A stretch of DNA of 64,000 nt from Bryobacteraceae bacterium (GCA_019752335.1 JAIEMJ010000026.1:1-64000); one strand, 5' to 3'; shown: positions 42,592-53,300, numbered from the stretch's first letter. Notes: a model not told the origin generated them from the letters alone. Numbers and translations are program-made.

Positions 42592-43275
42592 ATGAGGCTT
42601 CTCAGCAGTGTTAAACAAAGGCTGGTTCCCGCCGGAATCGCTCCCCGCGTCATTCACGCGGGCCCCTTTCGCGGACTCAAGATGGATCTCGATCTGCGCA
42701 ACCAAACCCAGGTGTACCTGGGGCTCTTCGAGCGCGAGGTACACCCCTGGGTGACGGAGCTCTCGCGCGGTATCCACACGGCCATCGACATTGGCTCGGC
42801 GCAAGGAGAGTATCTCTTGTACTTCCTGAAGCGCACGCCCGCCGTCCAGGTACTCGGCTTCGAGCCCGACGAGACCTGCTGGCCCGCGCTGCGGCGCAAT
42901 CTGGCCCACAACGCGCTGACGGGTGATCCCCGCCTGTCGCTCTCGAACCAATTCATCGGCGCCCAGGACGGGCCGCGTCATGTCTCGCTGAACTCGCTTG
43001 TCTCCCGCATCAGCGGACCCTGTCTCGTCAAGCTCGATGTCGATGGCCAGGAGGCCAATATCTTGGCCGGAGCGAGCCAGTTTCTGGCCCAGTCCCAAGC
43101 CCGGCTGATCGTCGAAACCCATTCCGAGCAACTCGAGCGCGACGTCATCGGGATCCTCGAAAACCATGGTTACCACTGCCAGATCATCACCCAAGCCTGG
43201 TGGCGCCGCTTCGTCCCGGAGCATCGCCCCGGTCCGCAGAACCGCTGGCTGGTCGCTCGCCGCCTCATCCAGTGA
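42592..43275 (+). CDS. FkbM-family methyltransferase
   Basis: A 227-residue SAM-dependent methyltransferase. The SAM-binding strand is AIDIGSAQGEYLLYFL, followed by VLGFEPDETCWPALRRNL. The FkbM signature appears as CLVKLDVDGQEANILAGASQ and LIVETHSEQLERDVIGIL. Members methylate sugars or polyketide hydroxyls; no biosynthetic cluster is visible. ATG 42592 has GGAGGTGAGG upstream. It lies 56 bp after the unknown protein and 15 bp before the Uma2 gene, so read-through transcription is possible. Confidence 0.87.
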   Translation: MRLLSSVKQRLVPAGIAPRVIHAGPFRGLKMDLDLRNQTQVYLGLFEREVHPWVTELSRGIHTAIDIGSAQGEYLLYFLKRTPAVQVLGFEPDETCWPALRRNLAHNALTGDPRLSLSNQFIGAQDGPRHVSLNSLVSRISGPCLVKLDVDGQEANILAGASQFLAQSQARLIVETHSEQLERDVIGILENHGYHCQIITQAWWRRFVPEHRPGPQNRWLVARRLIQ

Positions 43276-43290
43276 GTCTAAAATAGGGAT

Positions 43291-43794
43291 ATGGCTGCCG
43301 CCGTCCTGGTTCCCCTCGCCGAGTATCTCGCGCACTCCTACGATCCGGACTGCGAATACGTCGACGGCTTGGTCTTGGCGCGGAACGTGGGTGAGATTAG
43401 CCATAGTGACGCGCAGGGCCGCACCTATCTGTATGTATTGACACAGACCAGCGGCTTTTGGGCGGGTGTTGAAGTCAGGGTCCAGGTGAAGACGGACCGC
43501 TATCGCGTCCCGGACGTCACCATTGTCCGGGGCAGCCGGCCCGTAGGTCGTATCATCACGGCACCGCCCGAGGTCGTGGTGGAAGTGCTTTCCCCGGACG
43601 ACCGCGCCGCGGACCTCCAAGTCAAGATCGACGACTACTTCGCCTTCGGCATCGGCTGTGTCTGGGTGATCCATCCTGAGTCCGGCCGGGCCTGGATGCA
43701 CACTCCCGAAGGCTCGCGCGAAGCCAAGGACGGCTGGCTCCGCAATCTCGCCGGTGACCTGGCCGTACCCCTCTCGGCCATTTTCCCAGCCTGA
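43291..43794 (+). CDS. Uma2-family putative restriction endonuclease
   Basis: A 167-residue protein with the PD-(D/E)XK-like Uma2 fold: YDPDCEYVDGLVL at the N-terminus, then YRVPDVTIVRG, then PPEVVVEVLSPDDRAADLQV with the acidic residue and the lysine in VKIDDYFAFGIGCVWVIHPE. These genes are multicopy in several phyla and are annotated as nucleases by fold only. There is no methyltransferase partner, so a classical restriction system is not supported. The GTG/ATG context is simple: ATG 43291 with a weak Shine-Dalgarno. Confidence 0.87.
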   Translation: MAAAVLVPLAEYLAHSYDPDCEYVDGLVLARNVGEISHSDAQGRTYLYVLTQTSGFWAGVEVRVQVKTDRYRVPDVTIVRGSRPVGRIITAPPEVVVEVLSPDDRAADLQVKIDDYFAFGIGCVWVIHPESGRAWMHTPEGSREAKDGWLRNLAGDLAVPLSAIFPA

Positions 43795-43871
43795 GTTTGT
43801 TGACCCTTATGCTGCGCACTTTCCGCTAGTTTCGTTCCCAGGACTCTCCGCATGGCCTTTCTCCGCTCTGC

Positions 43872-44252
43872 TTACTTTGCCGGCGCGCAGAAGCACAACT
43901 GGTTGCCGTCTGGATCCGTCACCGCGAATTCCCGCAGACCCCAAGTCTGATGGACTGGCGCGGTGTGAAGGGGAGACTCGGGCCGCTTCGTTGTGTCCAG
44001 TCCGCGCGCGCGGAAGGTCTCAAAACGTTCATCGACATCGTCCACAAACACCCGGTTGACCGAGCCGAAAACGCCGTCGCCCGCGTGCCGGGAAAGCTGC
44101 AATTCCGCCCCGTCTCGAAGCAGATCAACGACACCGTTGGCCAATTCCTGGTCCTCATATCCGGGCCATTTGCGCTCGAAGTCGAGAACGGCGGTGTAGA
44201 AGTGGATGGATCTTTCGAGATCACTGGACTTGATGACGGGAACGATCTTCAT
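43872..44252 (-). CDS. VOC-superfamily (glyoxalase/bleomycin-resistance-like) protein
   Basis: A 126-residue vicinal-oxygen-chelate protein. The beta-alpha-beta units [20 protein letters not shown] and [19 protein letters not shown] carry the usual Asp-Pro-Asp-Gly-Asn motif. It resembles bleomycin-binding proteins, with a short helix between strands. As the last gene of the export operon (its ATG overlaps the ATPase stop, 44249-44252), it may bind the substrate exported by the permeases and confer resistance by sequestration. That is inferred from context only. Metal ligands cannot be fixed confidently by eye. Confidence 0.85.
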   Translation of the reverse strand: MKIVPVIKSSDLERSIHFYTAVLDFERKWPGYEDQELANGVVDLLRDGAELQLSRHAGDGVFGSVNRVFVDDVDERFETFRARGLDTTKRPESPLHTAPVHQTWGLREFAVTDPDGNQLCFCAPAK

Positions 44253-44953
44253 ACCGGCTTCTTCGGGTACTCCACTTCAGGCTTGAGTTCGCCCTTCTCC
44301 AAATGCCGGATGACGGTGGCGTACTCGGCCGCGTGACGGTCGTGGGTGACCATGATGATGGTCTTGCCGAAGTCCTGATTCAGCTTCTGCAGCATCACCA
44401 TCACGTCGCTGGCAGACTGTGCGTCGAGGTTGCCGGTGGGTTCGTCGGCGATGAGGATATCCGGGTCCGTCGCGATGGCGCGGGCGATGGCGACGCGCTG
44501 CTCCTGTCCGCCCGAAAGTTGCCGCGGAAAGTGGGTCATGCGGTCGCCCAGGCCTACCAGGCGTAGCGCGGTTTCGGCTTGTGCGATGCGTTCCTTCCCG
44601 TTCAGGCTGGTCAGCTTGAGCGGCAGTTCGACATTTTCGAGCGCCGTCAGGACGGGGATCAGGTTGAACTGCTGGAAGATGAAGCCGATGTGGCGATTGC
44701 GCCAGCGCGCGAGTTCGGCGTCGTCGAATTGGGAGAGGTCTTCGCCGAGGACGGCGATCCGGCCCGACGTCGCGCGATCCATGGCGGCTATCAGGTGCAT
44801 CAGGGTCGACTTGCCCGAGCCCGACGGACCCATCAGCGCGACAAACTCACCGCGCTTGATTTCGATGTCGCAGTTGTCGAGCGCGCGGACCTCGAACTCG
44901 TCACGCTTGAACGTCTTCGACAGCTTGCGGGCTTCAATCACCACTTCGCTCAT
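44249..44953 (-). CDS. ABC transporter ATPase (MacB/LolD type)
   Basis: A 234-residue ATPase. Walker A is GPSGSGKST, the signature is [16 protein letters not shown] and Walker B is [10 protein letters not shown]. The LolD/MacB-specific segment [20 protein letters not shown] is present. It would power the two FtsX-type permeases upstream in the operon. The start overlaps the adaptor gene's stop by 4 bp and the stop overlaps the VOC gene's start by 4 bp. Without its own membrane part, it acts as a dimer on the cytoplasmic face. Confidence 0.95.
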   Translation of the reverse strand: MSEVVIEARKLSKTFKRDEFEVRALDNCDIEIKRGEFVALMGPSGSGKSTLMHLIAAMDRATSGRIAVLGEDLSQFDDAELARWRNRHIGFIFQQFNLIPVLTALENVELPLKLTSLNGKERIAQAETALRLVGLGDRMTHFPRQLSGGQEQRVAIARAIATDPDILIADEPTGNLDAQSASDVMVMLQKLNQDFGKTIIMVTHDRHAAEYATVIRHLEKGELKPEVEYPKKPV

Positions 44954-46299
44954 GGCTTGCTCCTTACCGGCGCCCCGATTTTGAGGGTGGCGGGCGGATC
45001 GAGAATCAGCGTCTCTCCACCGTTCAGCCCCTCTACCTTCAGGCCGGCCGAGTTTTCGCCCTTCGGCCGGATGATGCGCTTGCGGGCCTCGCCGCGTTCC
45101 ACGATCCAGACGGAGCCATTGCGGACGGCGGCCTTCGGAATGATGACCACCGGCAACGAGCCGGGCGCGCCGTCCATCGCCGGCTCGCGCTTCTGGTCGT
45201 CCTGAAACTGGACGGTCGCGTTCATCTCGGGGCGGAGGTTATCGTCGGGACTGAGGATCTTCACCTTCACCTGCACGGTGGCCTTCTGGCGATTGGCTTC
45301 GGGCGAGATCTCCGTGATGGAGCCGGCGTACTTCTTGTCGGGATAGGCGTCGGTGAAGACGATGGCCTTCTGGCCGAAGCGCAGTTTGGCGAAATCGGAC
45401 TGGTTGATGTCGAGTTCCACTTCGATGTCCTTCAGGTCGGCCAGCGAGACGACGAAACCCTTGGCGCCGCCCACGCCCGAGAAGCCGGTGGTGACGAACT
45501 CACCCTTCTCGACGTTGCGTTCGAGAATCGTACCCTGCACCGGGGCGCGGATCACCGTGTTGTTCAATTGGGTTTGCGCATACTCGACGCGGCCCTGGGC
45601 TTCGCGGACGCTACCCGACAAGGCCGCGAGGGTCTCCTGCCGCGGACCCAGCTTCGCCAAGGCGAGCGTCCGTTCCAGGCTTTTCACGCGATTGTCGAAG
45701 CCATCCATGCGCGCCACGGCGTCATCGAGCGTCTGCTGGGCTAGCACGCCTTCGGAGACCAGCGAGCGGGTGCGCCCCAGGCTGACCTGCGCATTCTTGC
45801 GATCGGCCTGCGCCTGATCGAGGTCGGCTTGCGCGCGTTGGATCTCCTCGGGCCGCGAGCCGTTTTTCGCTTCGGCGAGGCGCGCCTGCAAGGACTCCAG
45901 GCCGCCAATCGCCGTCTGCAGATTGGCGCGATACTCCTCGTCTTCGAGGCGCACGATCACCTGGCCTTGCGCCACGCGGTCGCCTTTGTTCACGCCAATC
46001 CAGGCCACTTTGCCGATCACCTTCGACGCGACTTCGATCTTATGCGCGGCTACTATATAGCCGGTGGCGTCGAGCACGCTACCCGCCGCGCTCATCGCAT
46101 CACCCGCGGCGGCGGGCATGGGCACGCGCGTGGTGGCGACTTCGATGGGCGCGTCCAGCCGCCGGTAAACGACATTGGCCGCGCCGAGCAGGAGGAACAA
46201 AATCACTCCGCCGATGATCCAGCGCGTGGAGTTCGAACGCTTCTGGCGTTCGCGCCCCCGGTCAATCTTCAGGCTCTTCAGTTCCGCGTCCATGCTCAT
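44950..46299 (-). CDS. Periplasmic adaptor (membrane fusion protein, HlyD/MacA type)
   Basis: A 449-residue adaptor. An N-terminal membrane helix ([19 protein letters not shown]) is followed by a lipoyl half-motif ([20 protein letters not shown]), a long coiled coil of about 100 residues ([20 protein letters not shown] and [14 protein letters not shown]), the second lipoyl half ([20 protein letters not shown]) and beta-barrel and membrane-proximal domains. It bridges the inner membrane permeases to an outer membrane channel supplied elsewhere, possibly TolC-like. It starts 4 bp after the permease stop and overlaps the ATPase start. Confidence 0.93.
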   Translation of the reverse strand: MSMDAELKSLKIDRGRERQKRSNSTRWIIGGVILFLLLGAANVVYRRLDAPIEVATTRVPMPAAAGDAMSAAGSVLDATGYIVAAHKIEVASKVIGKVAWIGVNKGDRVAQGQVIVRLEDEEYRANLQTAIGGLESLQARLAEAKNGSRPEEIQRAQADLDQAQADRKNAQVSLGRTRSLVSEGVLAQQTLDDAVARMDGFDNRVKSLERTLALAKLGPRQETLAALSGSVREAQGRVEYAQTQLNNTVIRAPVQGTILERNVEKGEFVTTGFSGVGGAKGFVVSLADLKDIEVELDINQSDFAKLRFGQKAIVFTDAYPDKKYAGSITEISPEANRQKATVQVKVKILSPDDNLRPEMNATVQFQDDQKREPAMDGAPGSLPVVIIPKAAVRNGSVWIVERGEARKRIIRPKGENSAGLKVEGLNGGETLILDPPATLKIGAPVRSKP

Positions 46300-46303
46300 T
46301 GCT

Positions 46304-47473
46304 TTAGATATCTCTCAAGGCGTCCAGAATCTGTTTACGTGCGGCGGCTGCGGCGGGCAGCAAGCCGCCCAGCGCGCCCATGAAGAGCGCGAAGCCGATC
46401 CCCATCAGCATGATCTCCGGCGTAATCTTGAACCGGAAAGCGACCTCGGAAAACGTGATCAGGCTGCCGATGCCGGTGGTGAAGCCATCCAGCGGCAGCA
46501 CCAGCAAACAGCCCACGATGCCGCCCAGCAAGGCCAACACCAGGCTCTCCAAAAAGAAGCTCAGCAGCACACTGAACCGCGAAAATCCTAACACCCGCAA
46601 GGTGCCAATTTCGCGCGACCGCCGCGCGACGGCCGCGTACATTGTATTCATCGCGGCGAACGAACTGCCTACCGCCATCACCAGCGCGATGAAGATGCCG
46701 AGAAACTGGATCGGCGCCGCCGAACTCGATTGCTGCTCGTAGTAGAACTGCTCCGTCATCGCGCCCACCTTCAGCCGCTGATCGTCCTTCAGGCTTTGGA
46801 TAAACGGTCCTACGTTGGACACGGGCTCCACCCGCACCAGCGCCGAACTGAGCGTGTCGCAGCGATTGTCGTCGGAGCAGACCTGATCCAGGTCCGCCCA
46901 GATCTCGCTATTCGCGGCGGACTCGCCCGCGTCGAAGACGCCCACCACGCGCCAGGCGCCCTTGCCGAAGCGCAGGTCCTTGCCGAGTTGGGCCTCCGGG
47001 TTACGCCGCGCGACATTCTTGCCCACCGTCACTTCGCGCTTGCCGGCCGAGAACCAGCGCCCGGCGGCGATCTTGATCTCGGGACGGAGCGCGAAACCGG
47101 GATTCGGCTTCAGCCCGCGAATCGAGATGTTGATTCCGGCCTCATAGTCCACGCTGTCGAGCAGCACCGTGCTCACCAACTCCAGCGACGCCAGAGCTTG
47201 CCCGGTCGCGTCGCGCTGGATGCCCGGCCGCAGTTTCAAATCCTGAAACTGCTCCCGCGTGAAGTTGCTACTCAATTCTGACTCCGCGCTCTGCCGCATC
47301 ACCAGGACGTTGCCCGCGACGCCCGTGCTCGCGAAAGCGTTGCGCAGGCCTCCCACCAGCGCCAGAATCGAGAGCAGCACGGCCACCGTCAGCCCGATGC
47401 CCAGCGCCGTCATCAGCGTGGTGCCGCGGCGGACCCACAGGTTGCGCAGGTTGTAGCTAAAGGGGAGTCTCAT
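46304..47473 (-). CDS. FtsX-type ABC permease (second of a pair)
   Basis: A 389-residue permease with MacB_PCD periplasmic domain and four helices: one N-terminal (about 17-37, GTTLMTALGIGLTVAVLLSI) and three C-terminal. The core contains RDLRFGKGAWRVVGVFD-like sequence (DLRFGKGAWRVVGVFDAGES). The FtsX block is AVARRSREIGTLRVLGFSRF. It differs from the other permease in this operon, so the transporter is probably a heterodimer, as in LolCE. It starts 6 bp after the upstream permease stop. Substrate unknown. Confidence 0.92.
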   Translation of the reverse strand: MRLPFSYNLRNLWVRRGTTLMTALGIGLTVAVLLSILALVGGLRNAFASTGVAGNVLVMRQSAESELSSNFTREQFQDLKLRPGIQRDATGQALASLELVSTVLLDSVDYEAGINISIRGLKPNPGFALRPEIKIAAGRWFSAGKREVTVGKNVARRNPEAQLGKDLRFGKGAWRVVGVFDAGESAANSEIWADLDQVCSDDNRCDTLSSALVRVEPVSNVGPFIQSLKDDQRLKVGAMTEQFYYEQQSSSAAPIQFLGIFIALVMAVGSSFAAMNTMYAAVARRSREIGTLRVLGFSRFSVLLSFFLESLVLALLGGIVGCLLVLPLDGFTTGIGSLITFSEVAFRFKITPEIMLMGIGFALFMGALGGLLPAAAAARKQILDALRDI

Positions 47474-47479
47474 CGCCGA

Positions 47480-48655
47480 TTATCCGGAATACCGCATCGC
47501 CTCAATGATGCTGGTCCGCGAGGCGCCCCACGCTGGCCAGATCGCCGCCAGCGTCCCCATCACCACGGCCGCCGTCATCACGGTCACCCACATCCACGGA
47601 GCGAGCGTCATCCCTTCCAGGTTCGCGAAGCCACCCGAGGCGCCGGAGACGGCTTTGCAGAGTAAATAAGCGATCACACAGCCGAAGAAGCCGCCCAGCA
47701 GCGAGATCACTGTCGCTTCGCCCAGGATCATCCCCATCACTTCTCCATTGGTGAAGCCCAGCGTCTTCATGATGCCGACTTCCCGCACGCGCTCCCGCAC
47801 GCTCATCGCAATGGTGTTGCCGCACACCAGCAGAATCGTGAAGGTGATGGCGGCGGAGATGGCGAACAGATACAACTTCACGTTCCCCAGGAAGCTCACA
47901 AAGCTGGCGGCGAAGGCGCTCTCTGACTCCGTCTTGGTGCGCACCTGTGCATTGCGGAACAGGCTGTCGATCTGCTGCGCGACGGCGGGGCTATCCTCGG
48001 CGGATTGCGTGAGCATGAGGTACGTACCCGCGAAGTCGCGCCGGTCCGCCGGCAGGCTCTTCCACAGATAGTCGATATTGAACCACATCACATCTTCGTT
48101 CTTGTCCGCGTCGAAGAGACCCCGGATGTTGAATTCCAGGTCCACCGGAAAGATATCGCCCTTCAGGGTGATCTTGTCGCCCACCTTGAGTTGGTACTTG
48201 GCGGCCAGGTCCCGTCCCAGCAAGGCGCCGGCGCGGTCCGCGATGAAGGCTCGCTTCTCGTCCTCCGCCACGCGGTAGTCCGGATAGATTTGGAACAGTT
48301 GCGCGGGTTCGCAGGCGAAGCGGGCGAAGAAATTCTTGGGCTCTTTGTAGACGCCGCCAAACCACTGGTAGGCCATGATCGCCTCCACGCCAGGCACCTG
48401 CCGGATCTTCGCCTCGTAGCTGATGGGCATCACCTGAGTTAAGGAAATCCGGTTGCGCGTGACCAAACGGCGGGATCCCGCAGGGCTTTCATCCCGGCTG
48501 ATAAACAGTGCGACATAGATCGCGAGCAGCACGCCCAGCAAACAGAACGACGCGGCAATGCTCGCCACGGTGAGCAAGCTGCGCCGCCGGTTGCGGGTCG
48601 CGTTCTTCCAGATGAGTGAAATGAATTGTCCCAAGGCCTTCTCTCTTGGATCCAT
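47480..48655 (-). CDS. FtsX-type ABC permease (first of a pair)
   Basis: A 391-residue permease from ATG 48655 (MDPREKALGQFISLIWKNAT); upstream in-frame codons are not family-like. The N-terminal helix (SLLTVASIAASFCLLGVLLA) is followed by a periplasmic domain with RISLTQVMPISYEAKIRQVP and LKGDIFPVDLEFNIRGLFD, and three C-terminal helices with RVREVGIMKTLGFTNGEVMG. It opens the operon permease-permease-adaptor-ATPase-VOC. The promoter would lie in the 35 bp between it and the divergent small gene at 48691. Confidence 0.92.
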   Translation of the reverse strand: MDPREKALGQFISLIWKNATRNRRRSLLTVASIAASFCLLGVLLAIYVALFISRDESPAGSRRLVTRNRISLTQVMPISYEAKIRQVPGVEAIMAYQWFGGVYKEPKNFFARFACEPAQLFQIYPDYRVAEDEKRAFIADRAGALLGRDLAAKYQLKVGDKITLKGDIFPVDLEFNIRGLFDADKNEDVMWFNIDYLWKSLPADRRDFAGTYLMLTQSAEDSPAVAQQIDSLFRNAQVRTKTESESAFAASFVSFLGNVKLYLFAISAAITFTILLVCGNTIAMSVRERVREVGIMKTLGFTNGEVMGMILGEATVISLLGGFFGCVIAYLLCKAVSGASGGFANLEGMTLAPWMWVTVMTAAVVMGTLAAIWPAWGASRTSIIEAMRYSG

Positions 48656-48690
48656 TTGCCCGGGCGAAAGATTCGCTAATCTATAGGCCG

Positions 48691-48987
48691 ATGCCGCGCC
48701 TGCAACAGACTCACCTCGACGCCCTCCGCGTCCCCACCACACCGCGCGTGTACCTCACACTCCTAGACGACGCCTCCGGCGGCAGCCTGCGCGTGCGAAA
48801 GTTCATCATGACGGCGCCCGCCGCTGGGCGGTCGCGCGAATGGTATTCCACCCACCCCACCGACGATCGCTGGACCGAGATCGACCGGGATAGCGAACTC
48901 ACCGCAGAGGAGCTATTGGCCGAGGTGCAAACCGAACTGGCGCGTTGGGAGGCTAGTACCCCGCCGACTGGTAATCCGCCACAATAG
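48691..48987 (+). CDS. Small hypothetical protein
   Basis: A 98-residue protein from ATG 48691 (MPRLQQTHLDALRVPTTPRV). The sequence has a beta-rich core (PRVYLTLLDDASGGSLRVRK) and an acidic C-terminal helix (SELTAEELLAEVQTELARWE). I do not recognise a family. It is divergent from the export operon and its last 35 bp overlap the 3' end of the convergent dehydratase gene. The coding status rests on an orderly frame and a sensible amino-acid composition. Confidence 0.55.
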   Translation: MPRLQQTHLDALRVPTTPRVYLTLLDDASGGSLRVRKFIMTAPAAGRSREWYSTHPTDDRWTEIDRDSELTAEELLAEVQTELARWEASTPPTGNPPQ

Positions 48988-49873
48988 CCTGCACCGTCGC
49001 CCGGTGCTCCGGCCGGACGTCTTCGAGCGGCGGACGCACGGGGCCGCCGGTGATGCCGCCGCCCGTCAGGTCCATCGCGTACTTCATGACGGAGACTTCG
49101 TAGCCCTTCACGTGCTCACGCACCGCGTAAATCGGATGGACGAAGCGATTCATCAGCGGGGTGATCGCCGCGAAGTCCGCGGGCTTGCCAGTGGTGAGGC
49201 CACCGAGCCGCGCGAGTTCCAAGGCCAGCTTGGGCGAGGTATTCGAAATACTCGATGTGAAGGCCTGCACACCGCAGGCGAGGTAAGTCGGCAGGCAATC
49301 GTCGCCCAGCCCGCCCACCCAAGCCAGCCGGTCTCCCAGCTTGGCCATGATGCGCTGGTAGGTGCGCGCGTTGCCCTGTCCGTCTTTCCAGATTTCGAGC
49401 GTTGGCACCAGGTCTGCCAGGCGCGCGACCATGTCGGGCGAGAAGACGGCCCAGTCGCGCGAATAGATGCTCAGCGGCAGGCCGGTGGCCCGGCCGATGT
49501 CGGCGTAGTATTGCATCAGGCCATTCACCGGCGCGTTGATGTAAGAGGGCGGCAGCACCAGCAGCGCGTCGGCGCCGGCTTTCTCCATGCCGCGGGCCAT
49601 GGCGCAGGCAATCGGCGAATTCAGTCCGACGCCGCCCACCACGGGCATCTTCGTCGTCGCCTTCGCTACGCGGACCACCTCAATGGCCTCTTCGACGCTG
49701 AGCGAATAAAGCTCCCCCGTGCCGCCGGCGGCGACCATTGCGCAAAAGGGGTGCGCGCTCATCAGGGCGACGTTTTTCTCGAGGGCGGCGTAGTCGACCG
49801 AGAGGTCGCTCGCGCGGAAGGGCGTAATCGGAAAGCCAAAGACGCCGCGGAGTTGATCACGAAGTTTTGCCAT
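48953..49873 (-). CDS. DapA-family lyase, 5-dehydro-4-deoxyglucarate dehydratase-like
   Basis: A 306-residue (beta/alpha)8 class I lyase. The family start is GVFGFPITPF; the substrate loop is AAGGTGELYSLS (49-60); the Tyr is in LSIYSRD (Y137); and the Schiff-base lysine is K163 in LEIWKDGQGN. The GVFGFPITPF start, the absence of lysine-biosynthesis neighbours and the overall pattern fit KdgD (glucarate/galactarate breakdown) better than DapA. The reaction would give 2-oxoglutarate semialdehyde and CO2. The precise substrate is inferred. It is divergent from the YhbY gene with 47 bp between starts. Confidence 0.87.
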   Translation of the reverse strand: MAKLRDQLRGVFGFPITPFRASDLSVDYAALEKNVALMSAHPFCAMVAAGGTGELYSLSVEEAIEVVRVAKATTKMPVVGGVGLNSPIACAMARGMEKAGADALLVLPPSYINAPVNGLMQYYADIGRATGLPLSIYSRDWAVFSPDMVARLADLVPTLEIWKDGQGNARTYQRIMAKLGDRLAWVGGLGDDCLPTYLACGVQAFTSSISNTSPKLALELARLGGLTTGKPADFAAITPLMNRFVHPIYAVREHVKGYEVSVMKYAMDLTGGGITGGPVRPPLEDVRPEHRATVQAIVADYQSAGY

Positions 49874-49920
49874 ACGGTATTCAATTACTCTATCGCGCGT
49901 GCGACCATAGAACCAGACGT

Positions 49921-50247
49921 ATGCCCGCCGCCCTCACGAATCCCCAGCGCAAATTCCTCCGCGGACTCGCCCATGGCCTGCCCCCCACCATGCAACTGGG
50001 CAAGCACGGCCTGACGCCCACGTTCTTCCAGAGCTTCGAACTCGCTCTGACGAATCACGAGTTGCTGAAGCTCCGCTTCGCCAATCTGCAGGACGAACGC
50101 AAGGAACTTTCGGCCAAGATCGTCGAGCAGACGGGCGCGGTACTAGTATCGATGGTGGGCCACACGGCCGTTTATTACCGGCCGAGTCCGGACGAAGAGA
50201 AGCGCCGCTTGGTGCTGCCGCGCGCCAAAACAGTGCCAATTTCTTAA
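49921..50247 (+). CDS. YhbY-family CRM-domain RNA-binding protein
   Basis: A 108-residue protein with a single CRM domain: LTNPQRKFLRGLAHGLPPTM, QLGKHGLTPTFFQSFELALT, and HELLKLRFANLQDERKELSA. The GxxG loop of other members is replaced by VSMVGHTAVYYRPSPDEEKR, which retains MVGHT. YhbY binds pre-50S ribosomal particles. ATG 49921 begins at the conserved part. It stands alone before the large FG-GAP gene. Confidence 0.9.
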   Translation: MPAALTNPQRKFLRGLAHGLPPTMQLGKHGLTPTFFQSFELALTNHELLKLRFANLQDERKELSAKIVEQTGAVLVSMVGHTAVYYRPSPDEEKRRLVLPRAKTVPIS

Positions 50248-50318
50248 GAAGTACCAGAACTCTCAAAAACGTCCGTTCCGTTGAGCGGCAAAATTAAATC
50301 CGGCATACTTGCAGAATT

Positions 50319-53300
50319 ATGCGCCAGTTCTGCCTGTTGTTGACCTTATTCTCTGCTGGTGCTGCCGCAGCGACTGGCCCTATCGACGGGAAGCAGCTTC
50401 GCGCCGCGCACGACCAGTATCTGCATCGGGTTACGCCGCAAGGCATCGCTTACAATCCCGGCCAACAATGGAACGCGCGCTTCGACGGGCAGGGCTTCAC
50501 GGTCTCGCCAAAGACCAGTGGCTGGACCTGGGGACTCACGCTCGAACGCTTTGGTTGGGCCGGACAAACCCAGGCGGCCGGCGTTGCGCAAATGCGCACA
50601 GAGGGCAATCGCGTCACCTACACGCGGCCCGGTGTGGAGGAGTGGTTCGTCAACGATCAGCGCGGGCTGGAGCAGGGCTTCACCGTCCACGCGCCGCCGG
50701 TGGGCTCCGGGCGTACGCTCGTCTTCGACATGGCGGTGCGCGGCGGGCTGCGGCCTCGCGTGCAAGAGCGCGAAGTCTGGTTCGGCGAACGCGTCCGGTT
50801 CTCTGGTCTGCGGGCCTGGGACGCCACGGGGCGCGAACTAGCCGCGTCGTTCCAGGCGACGCCCGAGGGGTTTCGCTATCGCGTGGAAGCGGTGGGAGCG
50901 CGCTTTCCGGTCACCGTCGATCCGGTGGCCCAGCAGGCTTACGTGAAGGCCTCGAACACTGGCCCCGGCGACGTTTTCGGTTCAGCGGTCGCCATCTCGG
51001 GCGACACCATGGTCGTCGGCGCCCCGAGCGAAAGCAGCGACGCCACCGGCGTGGGTGGCCCGGACAACAACAACGCGCTACTTTCCGGCGCCGCGTATGT
51101 CTACGTTCGCACCGGAACCACTTGGACCCAGCAGGCCTACCTCAAGGCTTCGAACACCGGCGCGGGCGACCGCTTCGGCACCTCAGTCGCGATCTCCGGC
51201 GACACGATTGTCGTCGGCGCCTCTGGCGAAGCCAGCAACGGCTCCGGCCAGGGTAACAACGGAGCGCTGGGCGCCGGTGCCGCCTACGTCTTCACGCGGA
51301 CTGGCACTACGTGGACCCAGCAGGCCTATCTGAAGGCTTCGAATCCGGACCCGGCCGATCTGTTCGGCGGCTCCGTCGGCATCGCAGGCGACACGATTGT
51401 GGTGGGCGCCACGGGCGAGAGCAGCAACGCGACCGGCGTGGGCGGCGGTCAAGGAAATAGCCTCCTTACCACGGGCTCCGGCGCGGCTTATGTCTTTAGC
51501 CGCACCGGCACCACCTGGACCCAGCAAGCCTATCTGAAGGCTTCCAACACCGGGGCCTTAGATGCCTTCGGCGGATCGGTGTCGGTCTCCGGCGACACTG
51601 TCGTTGTCGGCGCCGCGAACGAGGGCAGCAATGCCACGGGCGTCGGCGGCGCGCAGAACAACAACCTCGCTCTGCTTTCGGGCGCCGCCTACGTCTTCAC
51701 TCGTACGGGCACCACCTGGACCCAGCAAGCCTATCTGAAGGCTTCGAACACTGGCGCGGGCGACCTCTTTGGCCGTTCTTCCGCCGTCTCTGGCGACACC
51801 ATTGTTGTGGGCGCGCGCAATGAGGGCAGCGACGCCACTGGGGTGAACGGCGCGAACAACAACAACGCCCTGCTTTCGGGCGCCGCCTACGTCTTCACCC
51901 GCACGGGCACCACCTGGACCCAGCAAGCCTATCTGAAGGCTTCGAACACCGGTGCGGGCGACCTTTTCGGCGCCAGCGTCGCCATCTCTGGCAACTACAT
52001 CGCGATTGGCGCCCCCAGCGAAGGTAGCGACGCCACGGGCGTGGACGGCCCGAACAACAACAACGCGTTGCTCTCGGGTGCGGCCTACGTCTTCTTGCGC
52101 AACGGCACCAACTGGGCTCAGCAGGCTTATCTGAAGGCGTCGAACACCGGGCTTGGCGACCTCTTCGGCACGGACGTCGCGGTCGCAAATAATACGGTGG
52201 TGACCGGCGCCCCCAGCGAGGGCAGCAATGCCACCGGTATCAATGGCGACGGCACTAATGACAACGCGCTGCTCTCGGGCGCGGCGTATGTATTTAGCTT
52301 GCCCATCACCATCACCGCCACTGCCGGTGACTCGCAGTCGACGATCATTGGCACCGCGTTTCTCACGAATTTGCAAGCCACCGTTACGGATGTGAACGGC
52401 AATCCGGTGGGTGGGGTCACGGTGACGTTTACCGCGCCGAACGCGGGCGCCAGCGGCACGTTCCCCGGCGGACTACTCACCGCCACCGCCACCACGAATG
52501 CCTCGGGCGTCGCCACCGCGCCCATCTTCACGGCGAATAACACCATTGGCGGGCCCTACAACGTTGTGGCGAGTGCCAGCGGCGCGGATACGCCAGCGAA
52601 TTTCGCCCTGAGAAATCTTACCAACCTGGTGCAGATCACCTTGCAGACCAACGTCCCCGGTCCGCAACTCTCCGTGGATGGCGGGGCGCCGTTTACCCCG
52701 CCGCAGACCTTCAATTGGGTGATCGGCTCCACGCACACCATCACGACGACGTCGCCCCAACTCTTCAACGGCGGCCTGAGCCGGTACGTCTTCCAAAGCT
52801 GGTCCGACGCCGGCGCCATCAGCCACACCATCACCACGCCGAACATCGCCACCACCTTTACGGCCACCTTCGGCGTTGAGCATCAGGTCACCTTCAACGC
52901 GCTGCCGGCGGCCGGTGGCACGATTACGCCGGCCAGCGGCTTCTATACCCAGGTCACCGTCCTCACCGTTACCGCCACGCCCAATGCGAATTACACCTTC
53001 GCCGGCTTCACCGGCGCGCTTACCGGTTTGACGAATCCGCAACTGTTGGCGGTGACTGGGCCCCGCACCGTGAACGCCATCTTCCTCGCTGACGGCGCCT
53101 ATCAGGTGCGCTACATGTCCGGCCTGAACCAGGCTGACTCCGTCATCAATCTGACCAACACCGGCGCGCGTGGCGCGGGCCTCGCCGCGGGCACCACCGC
53201 AGCCACGACGGGCGCCATCTGCGTGAATGTCTACGCCTTCTCGCCCGACGAGCAGATGGTCTCCTGCTGCTCCTGCCCGGTGACCCCGAACGGGCTCGCG

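Noticed and set aside
43291-43794. Restriction-modification system
   Set aside because: Uma2 alone, without a DNA methyltransferase; the adjacent FkbM enzyme modifies small molecules.
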